DNA of 64,000 nucleotides from Methylobacter sp. (lineage in GTDB: Bacteria > Pseudomonadota > Gammaproteobacteria > Methylococcales > Methylomonadaceae), in assembly GCA_024636505.1 (NCBI GenBank), contig JAGXGY010000014.1, positions 1 through 64,000 on the forward strand, written 5' to 3'. Below the pieces are notes generated by a model. The model was not told the DNA's origin, did no database searches, and saw only the letters and a program-made list of their open reading frames with translations. How positions within the stretch are numbered: the stretch's first letter is position 1; the number at the start of each line of letters is the position of its first letter. Position numbers and translations under genes: made by a program. Shown here piece by piece: positions 17,785 through 26,328 of the stretch.

Positions 17785-18096
17785 TTACTTAATAATATGA
17801 ACCTGAGTCTCTTTGTTGCCCAGATTATCCAGCCAACTGACGGTGAGTTTATCGCCGATGTTGCCGCCTCTTAACATAAAAGCAAAAAAGGGGTCTTTAG
17901 CAATGCCGGCACCTGTTTTGGCGGTAATAATAAGCGTTTTATTTAATTTTACCGTGAGTTCCTGAATAAAATGCGCCGGGATTAGTGCATGGGTTTTGGC
18001 ATCGCGATTACGGCCGTGTTCCATCGGGTGGGCTATCAGCATCCTGATTTGGGTTTTTTCATCCTGGCGCTTAGTGCGTATTTTAATGTTCGACAT
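17785..18096 (-). CDS. soxZ: Thiosulfate oxidation carrier complex protein SoxZ
   Basis: 103 residues with the SoxZ pattern: KIRTKRQDEKTQIRMLIAHPMEHGR at the N-terminus, AHFIQELTVKLN in the middle and GDKLTVSWLDNLGNKE at the C-terminus. SoxZ is the small immunoglobulin-fold partner of SoxY in the periplasmic sulfur-carrier complex. It follows soxY by seven bases. None of soxA, soxX, soxB or soxC is present in the window, so the role may be sulfur carriage for another enzyme. Confidence 0.93.
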   Translation of the reverse strand: MSNIKIRTKRQDEKTQIRMLIAHPMEHGRNRDAKTHALIPAHFIQELTVKLNKTLIITAKTGAGIAKDPFFAFMLRGGNIGDKLTVSWLDNLGNKETQVHIIK

Positions 18097-18103
18097 GCGA
18101 ATG

Positions 18104-18568
18104 CTAGCAACCGCCCAAGGTGACGATGACTTTTTCTCTGGCGCTGTAAAATCCTTCGCTAGACTCTACGATGACCATCACCACAGATGATTCGGTTATT
18201 TTTAAGCGGGTCGATACAAAAGGATCAAGGTCTGGCGATAATTCAAATTTGGCCGCCAAGGGTGTCGGGTTTTTTTCGATCAGTATCGCAATGCTTTCAA
18301 TATTTTTTAGGGTGCTGGTTATCGTAATCGGGACAGCGGCGCCATTGACCGCTATTTTGGGAAGTTGGATGTCGATTTGATCGGATGCGATAATGTCCTG
18401 ATCTTTGAATAAACGCTTTAGGGTTTGTTGTAGGTTATTGGTTGATAAGCTATCGGAGCGTTCTGTCGCCTTTGATTCGGCTGAGGCTAACAGTCCGCCG
18501 GGCGCAATAATTGCGTAAGCGCTTAAGGCAACAGATTTTTTGATGAATGCTCTGCGATGGTCGGTCAT
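18104..18568 (-). CDS. soxY: Thiosulfate oxidation carrier protein SoxY
   Basis: 154 residues. The N-terminus HRRAFIKKSVALSAYAIIAPGG is a twin-arginine (TAT) signal. The protein ends in VTLGGC, the flexible arm whose terminal cysteine carries the sulfur substrate; most SoxY end GGCGG, so here the cysteine is the very last residue. It is translated just before soxZ. Stand-alone SoxYZ occurs in many proteobacteria lacking full Sox. Confidence 0.92.
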   Translation of the reverse strand: MTDHRRAFIKKSVALSAYAIIAPGGLLASAESKATERSDSLSTNNLQQTLKRLFKDQDIIASDQIDIQLPKIAVNGAAVPITITSTLKNIESIAILIEKNPTPLAAKFELSPDLDPFVSTRLKITESSVVMVIVESSEGFYSAREKVIVTLGGC

Positions 18569-18597
18569 GATCTATTATTCGGATTTTAAATTAGCAG

Positions 18598-19215
18598 TTA
18601 ATCATTAAATAAAGTCTGGTAAGCCTTAGCTGATTGTTGCGGTTGATAGTCGAATAGTCCACCGATAACGGCTAATAAATCGGCTCCTGCAGCAAGTAAC
18701 TGCCCGCCGTTTTCGGGCAAAATGCCGCCTATGGCAACGATCGGAATAGTCAGTGCCAGTTTTGCCTGATGTAATGTTTCAATATGGGCGGGTGCGGCCA
18801 GCGGCTTGGAGTTGGACGGGAAAAAACGCCCGAAAGCTGCATAAGTGGCGCCTTGTGTTTGGGCGTTTAAGGCTTGTTCGACAAAGTCATAGCAGGACAC
18901 GCCGATAATGGCATCTTTGCCTAGCCGCTTTCTTGCCTGGGCAATGGCGTCGTCTTCTTTGCCGAGGTGAACACCGTCAGCGCCTACCAGCGCGGCAAGT
19001 TCGATGTCATCATTGATCAGAAACGGGACGTTATATTGATGGCAGATTTTAACCAGTTCACCAGCAAGAAATGGCGCGTCAACCGGATTTTTGTCACGGT
19101 ATTGAACGACAACGGCACCGCCTTTAATCGCCGCCGCCACTTCGTTAATAATAGTGTCGTCGGATTTGTTTTCGGTCTGGGTGATTGCGTAAAGCCCGCG
19201 AGTAGGGAATTTCAT
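18598..19215 (-). CDS. thiE: Thiamine-phosphate synthase
   Basis: 205 residues from ATG 19215 (MKFPTRGLYAITQ), matching the usual start; the frame extends upstream to an ATG at 19281 that overlaps thiD by 14 bases and would add an atypical tail. TIM barrel with VVQYRDKN, FLINDDIELA, GVHLGKEDD, GVSCYD and the phosphate loop AIGGI. It joins HMP-pyrophosphate and thiazole phosphate to thiamine phosphate. It lies directly downstream of thiD. Confidence 0.92.
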   Translation of the reverse strand: MKFPTRGLYAITQTENKSDDTIINEVAAAIKGGAVVVQYRDKNPVDAPFLAGELVKICHQYNVPFLINDDIELAALVGADGVHLGKEDDAIAQARKRLGKDAIIGVSCYDFVEQALNAQTQGATYAAFGRFFPSNSKPLAAPAHIETLHQAKLALTIPIVAIGGILPENGGQLLAAGADLLAVIGGLFDYQPQQSAKAYQTLFND

Positions 19216-19267
19216 TGTCCGCACTCTGTCGGGCGCTTTGCGTGCAAATCCGTTCCCGGCGGATTTA

Positions 19268-20059
19268 TCATGCATCTTCATCCATCCAGAAAAATCGATT
19301 GGGAATATGCTGGCCTTTGCCCGGTTGGTAAGCGGTATTTAATGAATTCCAGGTATATTCCTGAGCTTCGATGACCGCTTGCAATGGCTCCAGTCCGTGT
19401 GCGATCAAAGCGGCAATGCTGGAAGCCAGCGTGCAGCCGGAGCCATGATAGCTGAACGGCAATCTGTCCCAAGTATAGGTTTCCCAGCTGCGCCGGTCAT
19501 GGAACAGCTGATTGCTGACCGACGGCGTCGCTTCATGGCTGCCGGTAATCAGTACGTAGTCGCAGCCTTTTTCCAGCAAGGCCAAGCCGCAGTCATTAAG
19601 GTCGGTCAATCCGGTCAGCTTGCGAGCCTCTTCGCTGTTCGGTGTTAACACGGTAGTGCAGGGCAGTAGCAAGTCAACGAGGGTTGTTATCAGCCGGTCG
19701 TTTGACAAGTCAGCGCCGCCTCCCGCCGCCAATACCGGATCCAAGATCACCGGAATATGCGGGTGCTGTTTTAATATCGCATGAATGGCGACGGCGGTTT
19801 CATGGTGGCCGATCAAGCCGATTTTAAACGCCTTAACCGTCAGGTCGTCCAGCAAGGTGTTGGCCTGACTGATAATGGCTTCCGGACTTTGCGGAATGAG
19901 TTTTCTGACATTCCGGGTATCCTGCTCGGTTAAGGCGGTGATAACGCCTGCGGCGTGACAACGATGGCTGACCAGCGTCTCAATATCCGCCTGAACCCCG
20001 GCACCTCCGCTGGGGTCATGACCGGAAAATGAAAGTACAACGGGGCGGCTTATACTCAT
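19268..20059 (-). CDS. thiD: Hydroxymethylpyrimidine/phosphomethylpyrimidine kinase
   Basis: 263 residues of the ribokinase fold. N-terminal LSFSGHDPSGGAGVQADIET and GVITALTEQ are ThiD signatures, ILDPVLAAGGG and LTPNSEEA follow, and the catalytic GSGCTLASS is at about residue 208. It phosphorylates HMP to HMP-PP for thiamine synthesis. The gene starts seven bases after the OmpA lipoprotein gene on the same strand and is followed by thiE. Confidence 0.95.
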   Translation of the reverse strand: MSISRPVVLSFSGHDPSGGAGVQADIETLVSHRCHAAGVITALTEQDTRNVRKLIPQSPEAIISQANTLLDDLTVKAFKIGLIGHHETAVAIHAILKQHPHIPVILDPVLAAGGGADLSNDRLITTLVDLLLPCTTVLTPNSEEARKLTGLTDLNDCGLALLEKGCDYVLITGSHEATPSVSNQLFHDRRSWETYTWDRLPFSYHGSGCTLASSIAALIAHGLEPLQAVIEAQEYTWNSLNTAYQPGKGQHIPNRFFWMDEDA

Positions 20060-20065
20060 GCTTGG

Positions 20066-20962
20066 CTATTGAGGGTAGTTGTATTGTTGCTGCGGATAAC
20101 CTTGTTGCTGCGGATAACCTTGTTGCTGCGGATAACCTTGTTGCTGCGGATAACCTTGTTGCTGCGGGTAACCTTGTTGCTGCGGATAACCTTGTTGCTG
20201 CGGATAACCTTGTTGCTGCGGATAACCTTGTTGCTGCGGATAACCTTGCTGTTGCGGATAACCTTGCTGTTGCGGGTAACCTTGCTGCTGCGGCTGTTGA
20301 GTCGCCCCGGCATTTTTATTGGCGACAATAGCCAACTCTACCCGGCGATTCTGCGCCCGGCTAGTCTCATTTATATTAGATACTTTCGGCATTTTTTCGC
20401 CCATGCCCTGTTGGGTTAGGCGGGAGTAATTGACGCCATGCTGCGCTAAATAACCCGCAACACTGGCGGCACGTCGTTCGGACAACAGTTGATTATAACT
20501 GTCCGAGCCGACATCATCGGTATGCCCGGTGACATTGATGGTTGAATCCGGATATTGATTTAATACCTTGGCGACAGAGTCTAAAGCACCTTGTGCTTGT
20601 GGGGTTAAATTTGCCGAATCGAACGCAAACGTAACATTACTCGGCATGGTTAGATTAAGCGTATTTTCCGCTGTTCTTTGCACCTGGATACCGGTACCTT
20701 GCAGCGATTGCTGCATCTCTTGTTCCTGATGATCCATATAGGCACCTACAGCCGCGCCAACGAGGCCACCGGCTACAGCACCCAGTCCGGCATTCTTCAA
20801 ATCGTTACCGCCGAACAGTGTTCCCGCGCCTGCGCCGACCGCTGCGCCTAATCCGCCGCCCATTGCTGTTTTGCCGAGACTGGATTGCCCTGTATAAGGA
20901 TCAGTGACACAAGCCGTTAAAAGAACTGAGCTTATACCTATCGCCAATAATTTTTTTTTCAT
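20066..20962 (-). CDS. OmpA-family lipoprotein with C-terminal QQQGYP repeats
   Basis: 298 residues. The signal peptide MKKKLLAIGISSVLLTAC ends in a lipobox with Cys18. Residues about 30-90 are Gly/Ala-rich with zipper motifs (AMGGGLGAAVGAGAGTLFGG), like YiaD/glycine-zipper lipoproteins. An OmpA peptidoglycan-binding domain follows (about 105-220; FAFDSANLTPQAQ, VTGHTDDVGSDSYNQLLSERRA, SRAQNRRVELAI). The rest is 11 copies of QQQGYP and ends QYNYPQ. It likely links the outer membrane to the cell wall; the tail is low-complexity and its role is unknown. Confidence 0.9.
   Translation of the reverse strand: MKKKLLAIGISSVLLTACVTDPYTGQSSLGKTAMGGGLGAAVGAGAGTLFGGNDLKNAGLGAVAGGLVGAAVGAYMDHQEQEMQQSLQGTGIQVQRTAENTLNLTMPSNVTFAFDSANLTPQAQGALDSVAKVLNQYPDSTINVTGHTDDVGSDSYNQLLSERRAASVAGYLAQHGVNYSRLTQQGMGEKMPKVSNINETSRAQNRRVELAIVANKNAGATQQPQQQGYPQQQGYPQQQGYPQQQGYPQQQGYPQQQGYPQQQGYPQQQGYPQQQGYPQQQGYPQQQGYPQQQYNYPQ
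20084..20281. repeat. 18-bp tandem repeat, 11 copies
   Basis: Eleven consecutive units of TTGTTGCTGCGGATAACC with a few third-position changes (A/G in GGATAA versus GGGTAA; TTGTTGCTG versus TTGCTGTTG in the last two). Each unit encodes one QQQGYP hexapeptide of the lipoprotein. Copy number could change by slippage without breaking the frame because 18 is a multiple of three. Confidence 0.95.
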
Positions 20963-21249
20963 AAGAATATAACCTTGGGTTGGTTTGGGAATTTTAGTGG
21001 ATTATTTTGACGGCTAAAGTCAAAAGCACCTTGACATCAGTCCTCTAAAGGAAAGTATATTTCGTGCGCATTAACTGAGTTATTCTATCAGTCCTTTGAT
21101 GATTATTGCGATAATTTTTCAGAAAAGCCCCTTCTTTCAGATTATAAGTATCTGCCCAAACTTAACGGCTTATAAAACAATTAGTTAAATTCACATATGC
21201 ATGATTTCTGGTTAATAATTGACTCACGGATTGCAATGGCATCGTCCGG
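20963..21249. other. AT-rich gap between NRPS operon and lipoprotein gene
   Basis: 287 bases without a gene. It must hold the end of the NRPS transcript and the promoter of the lipoprotein-thiD-thiE unit (both read leftward). No convincing terminator or operator was recognised. Confidence 0.4.
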
Positions 21250-24200
21250 TCATTGCAGTGCATGCAGCTTTTTTTGTAAGTCTACGACATCTTGCAAGCG
21301 CGGCTCTAACTCATGCTCTAATAAATGCAATAATTGTTTATGCTGTTCAATACAAAATGGCTTTAACTCGCAGATCTTATATTTCATGGCGATAGCTTTG
21401 CTAAGCTGCTGTTGTTGCATATAGATGAAATGTAATGTTTCATATCCGGCTGTTAAATAGGGATAAGTTTGAACGCCGTCAAGCGCAACCTGTTCCGCCT
21501 CATCATAGCGCTCTACAGCAATTAAATTTTTCACATGAATATAGTAATTGATAGGTTTGTAGGGATCAGTATCGAGTAGTTTTTTGGTGAAATTAATAAC
21601 ATAGTTATAGTTTGTTTTGTTGATATTCTTGCTAATTTCCTGCGCAAAACTGTGCATTCCGGTACTAATATACTCAGGATAGTACTCTTTAAAATGACAG
21701 GATATTTTATTAAAAATACTCATCGCTTTTGAATAATTCTTTTTATGCACATAGGCTAAACCAAGATAGGATAAGGCTAGATAGTCTGTATGATTGTTTT
21801 TTAAAGCATCCCTGGCATGAATGATGGTTTGTTCAAAATCTTCTAAAGCGAAATAATTTTCAGCAAGATTCTGATAAACGTGCGCTCTTTCTTTGTTAGT
21901 AGAGCATTTTATTAATGCGCGTTTATTAATAATAAGAGCATCTTGTGCGCCTCTTGCATATCGAGTTGTCTCGGCTAACTTAATTAACATAGCAGCTGAA
22001 TGATGTTCATACGTATGTAAATACTGATGATAATACTGTATCGCCTGAGTCAGTTTTCCCTGTTCTTCCAGTTGAGCGATATTAGCCAAATCAAGGGCCG
22101 GGGCATCGTAGCTGTGAATATCCCTGGTTATAATGATATTGCAGCCGGTTTCAAACCAAGTGCCGAACCTATCAACGATACAAAACCTTAAAACAGCTTC
22201 GGCTGATTCGTTGAGTTTATTGACATGATAAAAAGCACTGCATTTTTGACCCGGCGCTACAGCAATATCAAGGGTTACTTTATTTTCAGCATATAAAATA
22301 GCCCTGCCTAAATTGGATAACCAATGATGTGTTATCGATAGCTGTCCCGCAGGCCATAAAATTTGACTGCAATTGGTTATCTCGACCCTAAAAATAATTT
22401 TTTGGGCGCTTTGCTCCTGTAATACCGCCTGAATATGACATTGTTTAGCCAGATCAGCTAGCGGCTCAGCCGACTTATTTTCCAATATGTTTTTAATGCG
22501 AGACTCAATGCGTTCAGCTACCATCATTGCCGATATATAATATAATTCCGGATAATGTCGGCTCTCTATGACATCCAGTGTCCAACCGCCAGGATAATAT
22601 TCTTTTAAAATATCGGATTGATCCAGTCGCGATAATTCGTTAATTAGACCGTTTTCATGAAAAAGTAAAAAAGCAATATTACCTGAATAGGTACAAGGCA
22701 AGCTTTGATCGACCATAATCAATAAAGGTACTGACTTTTGTTGTGCCAACAGTCGAGTCGCTATTTCAAAAGCCAATAAACCGCCTGAACAATACCCCCC
22801 TAATAAATAGGGGCCCGATGGGTTTAATTTAATTATTTCACCGGCATAATAATCGGCCAAGGCAGAAAAATTATGCTCATGCAATTTAATGACATTAAAC
22901 CCGGACACTAAATCATAAAGCGGCCTGTTTTTACTATGTGCGCCGAGATACTTTCCTCCATTAACAAAATACAAGGGAATGCCGGATAAATGCTCATTGT
23001 AAGGAAATATCAGCGGATGGTCAGGGTGCTGTTTTTCTTTTTTTCCGTTGGCATAGGTCAATAGACGTTTAAAGTTGCTATCCGCCATGCCATATTGGTT
23101 TATTGCTTGTGCCTGAGTCGGTTTTGTTATCGACTGAAGATGAATGGCCTGCTCTTCGATAGTGTAGCTTTGCAACAAACCATTAGCCGGAAAAGAGATG
23201 GTCAGTTCTTTTTCTATGAATACGGTTAACTGGAAAAACAGAAAAGAATAACCCCCCAGATCAAAAAAGTTGTCATGCCTGCCAACGGAAGGAATGCGTA
23301 ATACTTTTTTCCAGACACGCGCTAACTGTCGCTCCAATTTTCCTTGGGGCGCGGTAAAGGTGGCTTCATCCGTTTGCGACGTTTGTTCCGGTTTGGGTAA
23401 TGCGTGTCGATTGAGCTTACCGTTCGGCAGTAACGGTATGCTTGCCACGATGACAAAGGCAGATGGCAGCATATAGCTCGGCAACTTCTCCTTGAGAAAT
23501 TGACGCATGACAGCTGCATCCGGGGGATTGTCTTGCATCTCGGGCACCAGATAGGCAGTCAAGCGTTGGTCACCCGGCTGATCTTCCCTCATGATAACGG
23601 CTGCGCCGACTATTCCGGAATACTGTAGTAACACCGCTTCAATTTCACCTAACTCGATGCGGAAACCGTGCAGCTTAATCTGCTGGTCAATACGCCCCAA
23701 AAATTCGACGGTCCTATCGGGCAGATAACGCGCCAGATCACCGGTTTTATACAAGCGCTCCTGAATGTCATTGCTGAACGGATTGATAATAAACTTGTCA
23801 GCAGTCAATTCGGGGCGATTAAGGTAACCTCGCGCCAAGCCATCGCCACCGATATGCAACTCGCCCGCCACACCTACCGGAACCGGTTGTAAATGTTTGT
23901 CCAGTATATAAAACTGGGTATTGGCAATAGGACGACCAATCGGCGTGACCCTAGTCAAGAAAGTGTTGCCGGATAAACGCTGCGCGGATGACCAGACGGT
24001 GGTTTCGGTCGGGCCGTAGAGATTCCATAACGCTTTGGATTTTTTTCGTAAACGTAAGCCCAAATCATGGGGCAGGGCTTCGCCGCCGCATAAAATTTTC
24101 AGTTGCGGATTGCCTGTCCAGCCCGCCGCCAGCAACAAATGCCAAGCCGCCGGTGTGGCTTGCATCAGAGTAATCGCGTCAGTTTGCTGCAATGTTTTGG

Positions 24201-26316
24201 TTAAACCTGACCAACCCTCGGCAGTGAAAAGATCATGGCGGACAATGATGGTTTTTGCGCCGCAGATAAGTGGCAGATAAATTTCCAAGCCGGCTATATC
24301 AAAAGACGGCGTGGTCAGGCCCAGTAAAACATCTTGGCCGTTTATTTCAAGCAGCTTGACCATTGCCGTTAAAAAATTGACCATTGAGCGATGATTAATC
24401 TGTACGCCTTTGGGTTTTCCGGTGGAGCCTGAGGTATAAATGACATAGGCCAGATTTGCAGAATGAAGGCCAACTTCCGGCAAAATGGACAGGGTTTCCG
24501 GTAATTTCGAGTCCAGATAAACCCGTTGTATCCCGTTATTTAAGGTCAAGGCGTCGGTGACCGAAGCAAACTTTTTCTGGGTTAACAACAGCGACGCTTT
24601 TGAATCGTCCAGCATAAAAGCCAGACGTTCCAGCGGATAAGTCGGATCGAGCGGCACATAGGCACCGCCCGCCTTCAATATGGCCAGCAGGCCGATCACT
24701 AGGTCAATACTGCGCTCCAGGCAAATCGCCGCCAGACTATCCGCTTGTACGCCCAGTGTTCGCAGGTAATGGGCCAAGTGATCGGCTTTGTCGTTCAACG
24801 CTTGATAACTCAGTTGCCGACCCTCAAAAACCAGCGCAATGGCATCCGGTGTTCTTGCCGCCTGCTGTTCAAAAAGTTGATGAATACAGCGGTGTTTCGG
24901 ATAGTCGGATTGGGTGGCATTCCATGTAACCAATAACTGCTGACGTTCAGCGGCAGTCAGCAGCGGTAATTGGGCAATGCTGGTTTCCGGAGCTTCAATA
25001 ATGGCTTCCAGCAAGGTCTGAAAATGACCTATCAGCCGGTTAATGGTCCCGGCATTGAATAAATCCGTGCTGTATTCAATCGTTCCCGTTAAGCCGTCGG
25101 GATGCTCCTTTAGTGACATTAACAAATCAAACTTGGCGGTTGAATGCGGTACGGCAAGCCTGCTGATGGTCAATCCGGGCAATTGCAAGTCTTGGGTAGC
25201 GGGTTGCAAAATCAGCATGACCTGAAACAACGGATGTCGGCTGGCATCACGCGGCACATTCAATTCAGCCACCAGCTTTTCAAAGGGCAAATCCTGATGT
25301 GCGTAAGCGTCCGAGCAGGTTTTGCGTACCCGGCTTAATAGCGCATTAAAACCGGGCGCGCCGGATAAATCAGTCCGTAATACCAGCGTATTGACAAAAA
25401 AACCGATCAGATTTTCAAGTTCCTGCCGATTGCGTCCGGCAATCGCAGTGCCGAGCACCATATCATTCTGGCCGCTGTAACGATGTAACAGGACTTGCAG
25501 GGCTGCCGATAAGGTGACGAACAAGGTCACGTGTTGTTGTCGGCTCAGCATTTTCAAACGCTGGGTCAAGACGGCGGACAACTGAATGTCTGCTTGCGTG
25601 CCCCGATAAGTCAGCTGTTTGGGACGAGGCTTATCCGTTGGCAATGCCAATACCGCCAAACCGGTCAACTGGGCTTTCCAATAGCCAAGCTGTCTTTCCA
25701 GCACCTCGCCCTGCAGCCATTCGCGTTGCCAGACCGCGTAGTCGGCATACTGAATGGGCAGTTCAGGTAAATCGGCAGGCTGGCCTTGGCTAAAAGCCCG
25801 ATAAAAACGGGCCAATTCTTGCCTAAACACGCCCATAGACCAGCCATCAGAAATACTATGATGCAGGGTAACTATCAGGATATGTTCCTGTTCCGATAAT
25901 CTGAGCAACAAGGCGCGTATTAAGGGGGCTTGTTTAAGATCGAACGGTTTATTGGCTTCTGTCTGGAGCAGGCGCTGGATTTCGCTATGCTGATTTTCTT
26001 GAGGCAATTCCATCAAGGTGCAGGCAAAGGGCATTGACGCCTTAATGACCTGAACCGGTTCGCCATTTTGTTCGACAAAACACGTCCGCAAGCTTTCATG
26101 ACGGGCAACAATGGCCTTGAGGCTCTGTTGCAAGGCAGGAACATCCAGTTTGCCCTTCAGTTGAGCGGCCCAAGGAATATTATAAAGACCGCCGATGCCG
26201 AGTAAGCGGTCTAAAAGCCAAAGCCGTTGCTGGGCATAGGAGACGGGGAAAATGTCATCATTTTTAACGGGGGATTGTAAACAGGGCGTGTGGTTGTGTT
26301 TTTGAAGGTGGCTCAT
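21250..26316 (-). CDS. One-module NRPS: C-A-PCP-TE with Ig-like and TPR tail
   Basis: 1688 residues. Condensation domain about 20-450 with intact HHSISDG (152-158). Adenylation domain about 470-960 with YTSGSTGKPKG (about 629) and YGPTETT; reading the ten specificity positions by alignment to GrsA gives D-I-L-Q-L-G-L-V-W-K, the known glycine code. Carrier domain about 985-1055 with LGGYS (Ser is the phosphopantetheine site, about 1020; usual form LGGHS). A thioesterase-like alpha/beta hydrolase follows, with GYCSGG (Cys near 1176 where Ser is usual). Residues about 1320-1430 look like an Ig-like beta domain (VEITNCSQILWPAG), and about 1440-1688 are TPR-type helices. The tail is unusual for an NRPS. 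Last gene of a four-gene operon, 12 bases after the A-PCP gene. Product unknown. Confidence 0.9.
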   Translation of the reverse strand: MSHLQKHNHTPCLQSPVKNDDIFPVSYAQQRLWLLDRLLGIGGLYNIPWAAQLKGKLDVPALQQSLKAIVARHESLRTCFVEQNGEPVQVIKASMPFACTLMELPQENQHSEIQRLLQTEANKPFDLKQAPLIRALLLRLSEQEHILIVTLHHSISDGWSMGVFRQELARFYRAFSQGQPADLPELPIQYADYAVWQREWLQGEVLERQLGYWKAQLTGLAVLALPTDKPRPKQLTYRGTQADIQLSAVLTQRLKMLSRQQHVTLFVTLSAALQVLLHRYSGQNDMVLGTAIAGRNRQELENLIGFFVNTLVLRTDLSGAPGFNALLSRVRKTCSDAYAHQDLPFEKLVAELNVPRDASRHPLFQVMLILQPATQDLQLPGLTISRLAVPHSTAKFDLLMSLKEHPDGLTGTIEYSTDLFNAGTINRLIGHFQTLLEAIIEAPETSIAQLPLLTAAERQQLLVTWNATQSDYPKHRCIHQLFEQQAARTPDAIALVFEGRQLSYQALNDKADHLAHYLRTLGVQADSLAAICLERSIDLVIGLLAILKAGGAYVPLDPTYPLERLAFMLDDSKASLLLTQKKFASVTDALTLNNGIQRVYLDSKLPETLSILPEVGLHSANLAYVIYTSGSTGKPKGVQINHRSMVNFLTAMVKLLEINGQDVLLGLTTPSFDIAGLEIYLPLICGAKTIIVRHDLFTAEGWSGLTKTLQQTDAITLMQATPAAWHLLLAAGWTGNPQLKILCGGEALPHDLGLRLRKKSKALWNLYGPTETTVWSSAQRLSGNTFLTRVTPIGRPIANTQFYILDKHLQPVPVGVAGELHIGGDGLARGYLNRPELTADKFIINPFSNDIQERLYKTGDLARYLPDRTVEFLGRIDQQIKLHGFRIELGEIEAVLLQYSGIVGAAVIMREDQPGDQRLTAYLVPEMQDNPPDAAVMRQFLKEKLPSYMLPSAFVIVASIPLLPNGKLNRHALPKPEQTSQTDEATFTAPQGKLERQLARVWKKVLRIPSVGRHDNFFDLGGYSFLFFQLTVFIEKELTISFPANGLLQSYTIEEQAIHLQSITKPTQAQAINQYGMADSNFKRLLTYANGKKEKQHPDHPLIFPYNEHLSGIPLYFVNGGKYLGAHSKNRPLYDLVSGFNVIKLHEHNFSALADYYAGEIIKLNPSGPYLLGGYCSGGLLAFEIATRLLAQQKSVPLLIMVDQSLPCTYSGNIAFLLFHENGLINELSRLDQSDILKEYYPGGWTLDVIESRHYPELYYISAMMVAERIESRIKNILENKSAEPLADLAKQCHIQAVLQEQSAQKIIFRVEITNCSQILWPAGQLSITHHWLSNLGRAILYAENKVTLDIAVAPGQKCSAFYHVNKLNESAEAVLRFCIVDRFGTWFETGCNIIITRDIHSYDAPALDLANIAQLEEQGKLTQAIQYYHQYLHTYEHHSAAMLIKLAETTRYARGAQDALIINKRALIKCSTNKERAHVYQNLAENYFALEDFEQTIIHARDALKNNHTDYLALSYLGLAYVHKKNYSKAMSIFNKISCHFKEYYPEYISTGMHSFAQEISKNINKTNYNYVINFTKKLLDTDPYKPINYYIHVKNLIAVERYDEAEQVALDGVQTYPYLTAGYETLHFIYMQQQQLSKAIAMKYKICELKPFCIEQHKQLLHLLEHELEPRLQDVVDLQKKLHALQ

Positions 26317-26328
26317 GTTTTTTATGGA

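Noticed and set aside
20084-20281. CRISPR-like repeat array
   Set aside because: The units are contiguous without spacers and encode a hexapeptide, so it is a coding tandem repeat.
20029-20331. Repetitive reading frames on both strands over the 18-bp repeats
   Set aside because: A tandem repeat gives open frames in every phase; only the minus frame with signal peptide and OmpA domain is a gene.
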